From contig JBGTIS010000077.1 of NCBI GenBank assembly GCA_041745535.1, positions 1-64,000 of the forward strand: a stretch of DNA of 64,000 bases, given 5' to 3'. The translations under genes and the position numbers were made by a program. Each line of letters opens with the position of its first letter. Position 1 is the first letter of the stretch. Origin of the DNA: JBGTIS01 sp041745535. GTDB taxonomy: Bacteria; Bacteroidota; Bacteroidia; Cytophagales; Cyclobacteriaceae. Positions 61,775-64,000 of the stretch are shown here, in pieces. The notes under the pieces were generated by a model that saw only the letters and a list, made by a program, of their open reading frames with translations, was not told where the DNA came from and did no database searches.

Positions 61775-62026
61775 GCGTATTCGGTGCTGGTCGGATTTCG
61801 GCAAATTAACCGAATAAATAGCTGAAACGGAACATTTAAAGCAAGGGAATTAAGCAGATTTTATTTTAATTTATGTTATTATGGTTAAGTATATTAAATT
61901 AGGGAATAAATCCTTCCATTCAGTTTACTCCTTCTTTTAGCATAGAAGCCAGTTAAATTGAATTTAATGTGGCAAGCCTGTGTTTTTCTATCAAGTTTGC
62001 GTTAATGTTTACAGATAACCATATGT
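61775..62026. other. Divergent intergenic region between hemJ and the M16 peptidase gene
   Basis: 252 bp, AT-rich, no gene. CAAGTTTG at about 61993 is one base from the -7 consensus for the peptidase gene, but no -33 TTG at a fitting distance was found. Confidence 0.4.
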
Positions 62027-64000
62027 ATGATGAAATTAAAATTAATAAAATTAGCACTGTGCTTCGGGTTATTGCCCTGGTATATCCATACTTCAGCTCA
62101 GGAAATTTCTGATGATCTGAATAGCAAAATTCCTGATAATCCCACGTTAAAGATTGGTAAGCTGGATAATGGAATTACTTACTATATCCGTAAAAATACC
62201 AAACCGGAAAACCGGGTTGAACTGCGATTGGCGCTCAATGCAGGCTCTGTGCTGGAAAATGAGGATCAACTGGGTTTGGCCCATTTTACCGAACACATGG
62301 CCTTTAACGGTACCAAAAATTTTGAAAAAAATGAATTGGTTAATTATCTTCAATCTGTGGGTGTTAAATTTGGAGCGCACCTCAATGCCTATACTTCTTT
62401 TGATGAAACCGTTTATAAGTTGTTATTGCCTTCTGACGACAAAGAAATTCTTGAAAAAGGCATGCAAATTTTGGAAGACTGGGCGCATAATATTTCTTTT
62501 GAACCGGAAGAAATTGACAAGGAACGGGGCGTAGTAGTGGAAGAATGGCGCATCGGACAGGGGCCGGACCGACGCATGCTAGACAAATACCTTCCGGTAA
62601 TTTATGAAGACTCGAAATACGCGGAACGATTACCCATTGGTACCAAAGAAAATCTGGAAAATTTTGAATACGAAACTCTTCGTGACTTCTATAAAACCTG
62701 GTACCGCCCCGATTTAATGGCCGTAGTGGCCGTAGGAGATATTGAGGTAGCTGACATGGAAGCTATGATTAAAGAAAAATTCGGTAGCGTTCCACCGGCT
62801 GAAAATCCAAAAGAAAGACCGGTGTTTGACGTGCCCGATCATGAAGAAACCAAAGTTTCTGTCGTAACCGATCCGGAAGCTACATTTTCCAGGGTCACCA
62901 TTTATTATAAAGATGAACCTGAAGCACATACCACCCTGAACGATTACCGGACTTCCGTAATGGAAAGGCTTTTCACTGGCATGTTCAACAGACGTTTACA
63001 GGAATTGACCCAGGCTGCAGAGCCGCCTTTTATGTATGCGGGATCGTTTTATGGGGGCACCTGGGCCAGAACGAAAAATGCCTTTCAGGTAATGGCCGTG
63101 GTGCCTGAAAACGGAGTGGAGAAGGGATTAAAAACAGTTTTAGAGGAAAATGAGAAAATTAAAAGGTTTGGTTTTACCCAGGGCGAACTGGATCGTTATA
63201 AAAATCAACTTTTGAGTGTGTACGAAAAAGCATATAACGAAAGAGATAAATCAGAGTCGGGAAATTACGCGGATGAATATGTGAGAAACTTTTTAGAAAA
63301 AGAAGAAATCCCCGGAATCGCTTTCGAGTATAAATTCGTTGAAAAGTATTTACCTGGAATTAACCTGGAGGAAGTAAACGCGCTTACCAAAAGTCATATT
63401 AATAATAACAACCGGGTTGTAGTGGTTACCGCGCAGGAGAAAGAAGGGGTAAAAGTTCCCACTGAAGCGGAAGTAATAGAGGTAATGAAAAAGGTGGAAG
63501 ATTCGGAAGTTGTGGCTTATGAAGATACGGAATTAGCTTCCACTTTGATGGAGCAACTGCCCCAGCCTGGCAAAGTAGTTTCGTCGGCAACCATCGATTC
63601 TATTGGTGTCACTACGCTTAAATTATCTAATGGGGTGAAAGTGGTTTTAAAACCTACTGATTTTAAGGCTGACGAAATCCTGATGACGGCTTCCAGCCCC
63701 GGTGGTTCTTCCATTTATAGCGACCAGGATTACCTGTCGGCAGCCAATGCTGATGGTATTGTGCAGCAGAGCGGTGTAAAAGACTTTTCCCTGACTGATT
63801 TACAAAAATTTTTGTCGGATAAAAATGCCAACGCAAGCCCTTATATCAGCACCTTAAAAGAAGGTTTATCAGGAAGTGCTACGCCAAAAGATCTGGAAAC
63901 GATGCTGCAACTGACTTACCTGTATTTTACCAATCCCAGAAAAGACCAAACGGCATTTCAGTCTTTTATATCTAAAAATAAATCAATCTATAAAAATTTA
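62027..64000 (+). CDS. M16 family zinc peptidase, cut by the window end
   Basis: First 658 residues; the frame is open at 64000. Signal peptide MMKLKLIKLALCFGLLPWYI ending near TSAQ, then the inverted zinc motif HFTEH near 85 with the downstream Glu in DKERGVVVEEWR. The first M16 domain pair ends near 480, and a second, inactive-type unit starts at VTTLKLSNGVKVVLKPTDF. Bacteroidota PqqL/pitrilysin-like enzymes of this size (about 930 residues) work in the periplasm. Expect about 280 more residues beyond the window. Confidence 0.9.
   Translation, partial: MMKLKLIKLALCFGLLPWYIHTSAQEISDDLNSKIPDNPTLKIGKLDNGITYYIRKNTKPENRVELRLALNAGSVLENEDQLGLAHFTEHMAFNGTKNFEKNELVNYLQSVGVKFGAHLNAYTSFDETVYKLLLPSDDKEILEKGMQILEDWAHNISFEPEEIDKERGVVVEEWRIGQGPDRRMLDKYLPVIYEDSKYAERLPIGTKENLENFEYETLRDFYKTWYRPDLMAVVAVGDIEVADMEAMIKEKFGSVPPAENPKERPVFDVPDHEETKVSVVTDPEATFSRVTIYYKDEPEAHTTLNDYRTSVMERLFTGMFNRRLQELTQAAEPPFMYAGSFYGGTWARTKNAFQVMAVVPENGVEKGLKTVLEENEKIKRFGFTQGELDRYKNQLLSVYEKAYNERDKSESGNYADEYVRNFLEKEEIPGIAFEYKFVEKYLPGINLEEVNALTKSHINNNNRVVVVTAQEKEGVKVPTEAEVIEVMKKVEDSEVVAYEDTELASTLMEQLPQPGKVVSSATIDSIGVTTLKLSNGVKVVLKPTDFKADEILMTASSPGGSSIYSDQDYLSAANADGIVQQSGVKDFSLTDLQKFLSDKNANASPYISTLKEGLSGSATPKDLETMLQLTYLYFTNPRKDQTAFQSFISKNKSIYKNL

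Noticed and set aside
1..64000. CRISPR arrays, rRNA and tRNA genes
   Set aside because: No regularly spaced repeats were seen; the only T-loop-like string (GGGTTCAAACACACC near 3112) lacks a matching acceptor stem and anticodon arm.

Overview
This 64 kb window most likely comes from a Cytophagales-like member of the Bacteroidota. The evidence is a secreted protein with a type IX secretion (T9SS) C-terminal sorting domain, several TTG-N20-TAnnTTTG-type promoters, a KDO8P-synthase-type DAHP synthase fused to chorismate mutase, an AccD without the zinc ribbon, divergent tsaD/tamB, two small ECF sigma/anti-sigma pairs and an AT-rich genome. No rRNA, tRNA or CRISPR array was seen. The right end cuts through an M16 peptidase gene.

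Positions 1-5.3 kb are an accessory, partly decayed region. It holds the relic of a class C-like group II intron, a PIN-domain toxin-antitoxin pair followed by an attC-like inverted repeat, the C-terminal half of a Firmicutes-like rifampicin phosphotransferase, two VOC-fold proteins and a methyltransferase with two in-frame stops. A diverged 48-bp repeat flanks the first VOC gene.

Positions 5.6-31.5 kb are mostly core genes: cutC, a hybrid histidine kinase, queD, a large secreted PKD/PA14 esterase, an OM barrel, nth, an ECF sigma module, uvrA, accD, proline dehydrogenase, a shikimate block (DAHP synthase-chorismate mutase, aroB, aroA), a glycosyltransferase/acyltransferase pair, the agmatine-to-putrescine pair aguB-aguA and tatA.

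Positions 31.5-38.3 kb carry the most interesting system: a complete six-gene ebo cluster (eboA-B-C-D-E-F, minus strand). It combines an EboA protein, a TatD-like hydrolase, a UbiA prenyltransferase, a dehydroquinate-synthase-like sugar phosphate cyclase, a TIM-barrel protein and an alkaline-phosphatase-fold protein. In cyanobacteria the ebo genes are needed to move a scytonemin precursor to the periplasm; the product here is unknown and no scytonemin genes are nearby.

Positions 38.4-64 kb hold a phosphodiesterase, a CDF transporter, a Tat-exported Gfo/Idh oxidoreductase, HNH nuclease, smpB, a TerB-like protein, tsaD/tamB, rhodanese/OsmC, metZ, a GroES-like protein, an orphan nuoH, a PglC-like sugar transferase overlapping a fused PglD-PglE-like enzyme, a second sigma/anti-sigma pair, a cytochrome c/SCO/HemJ group and the M16 peptidase.
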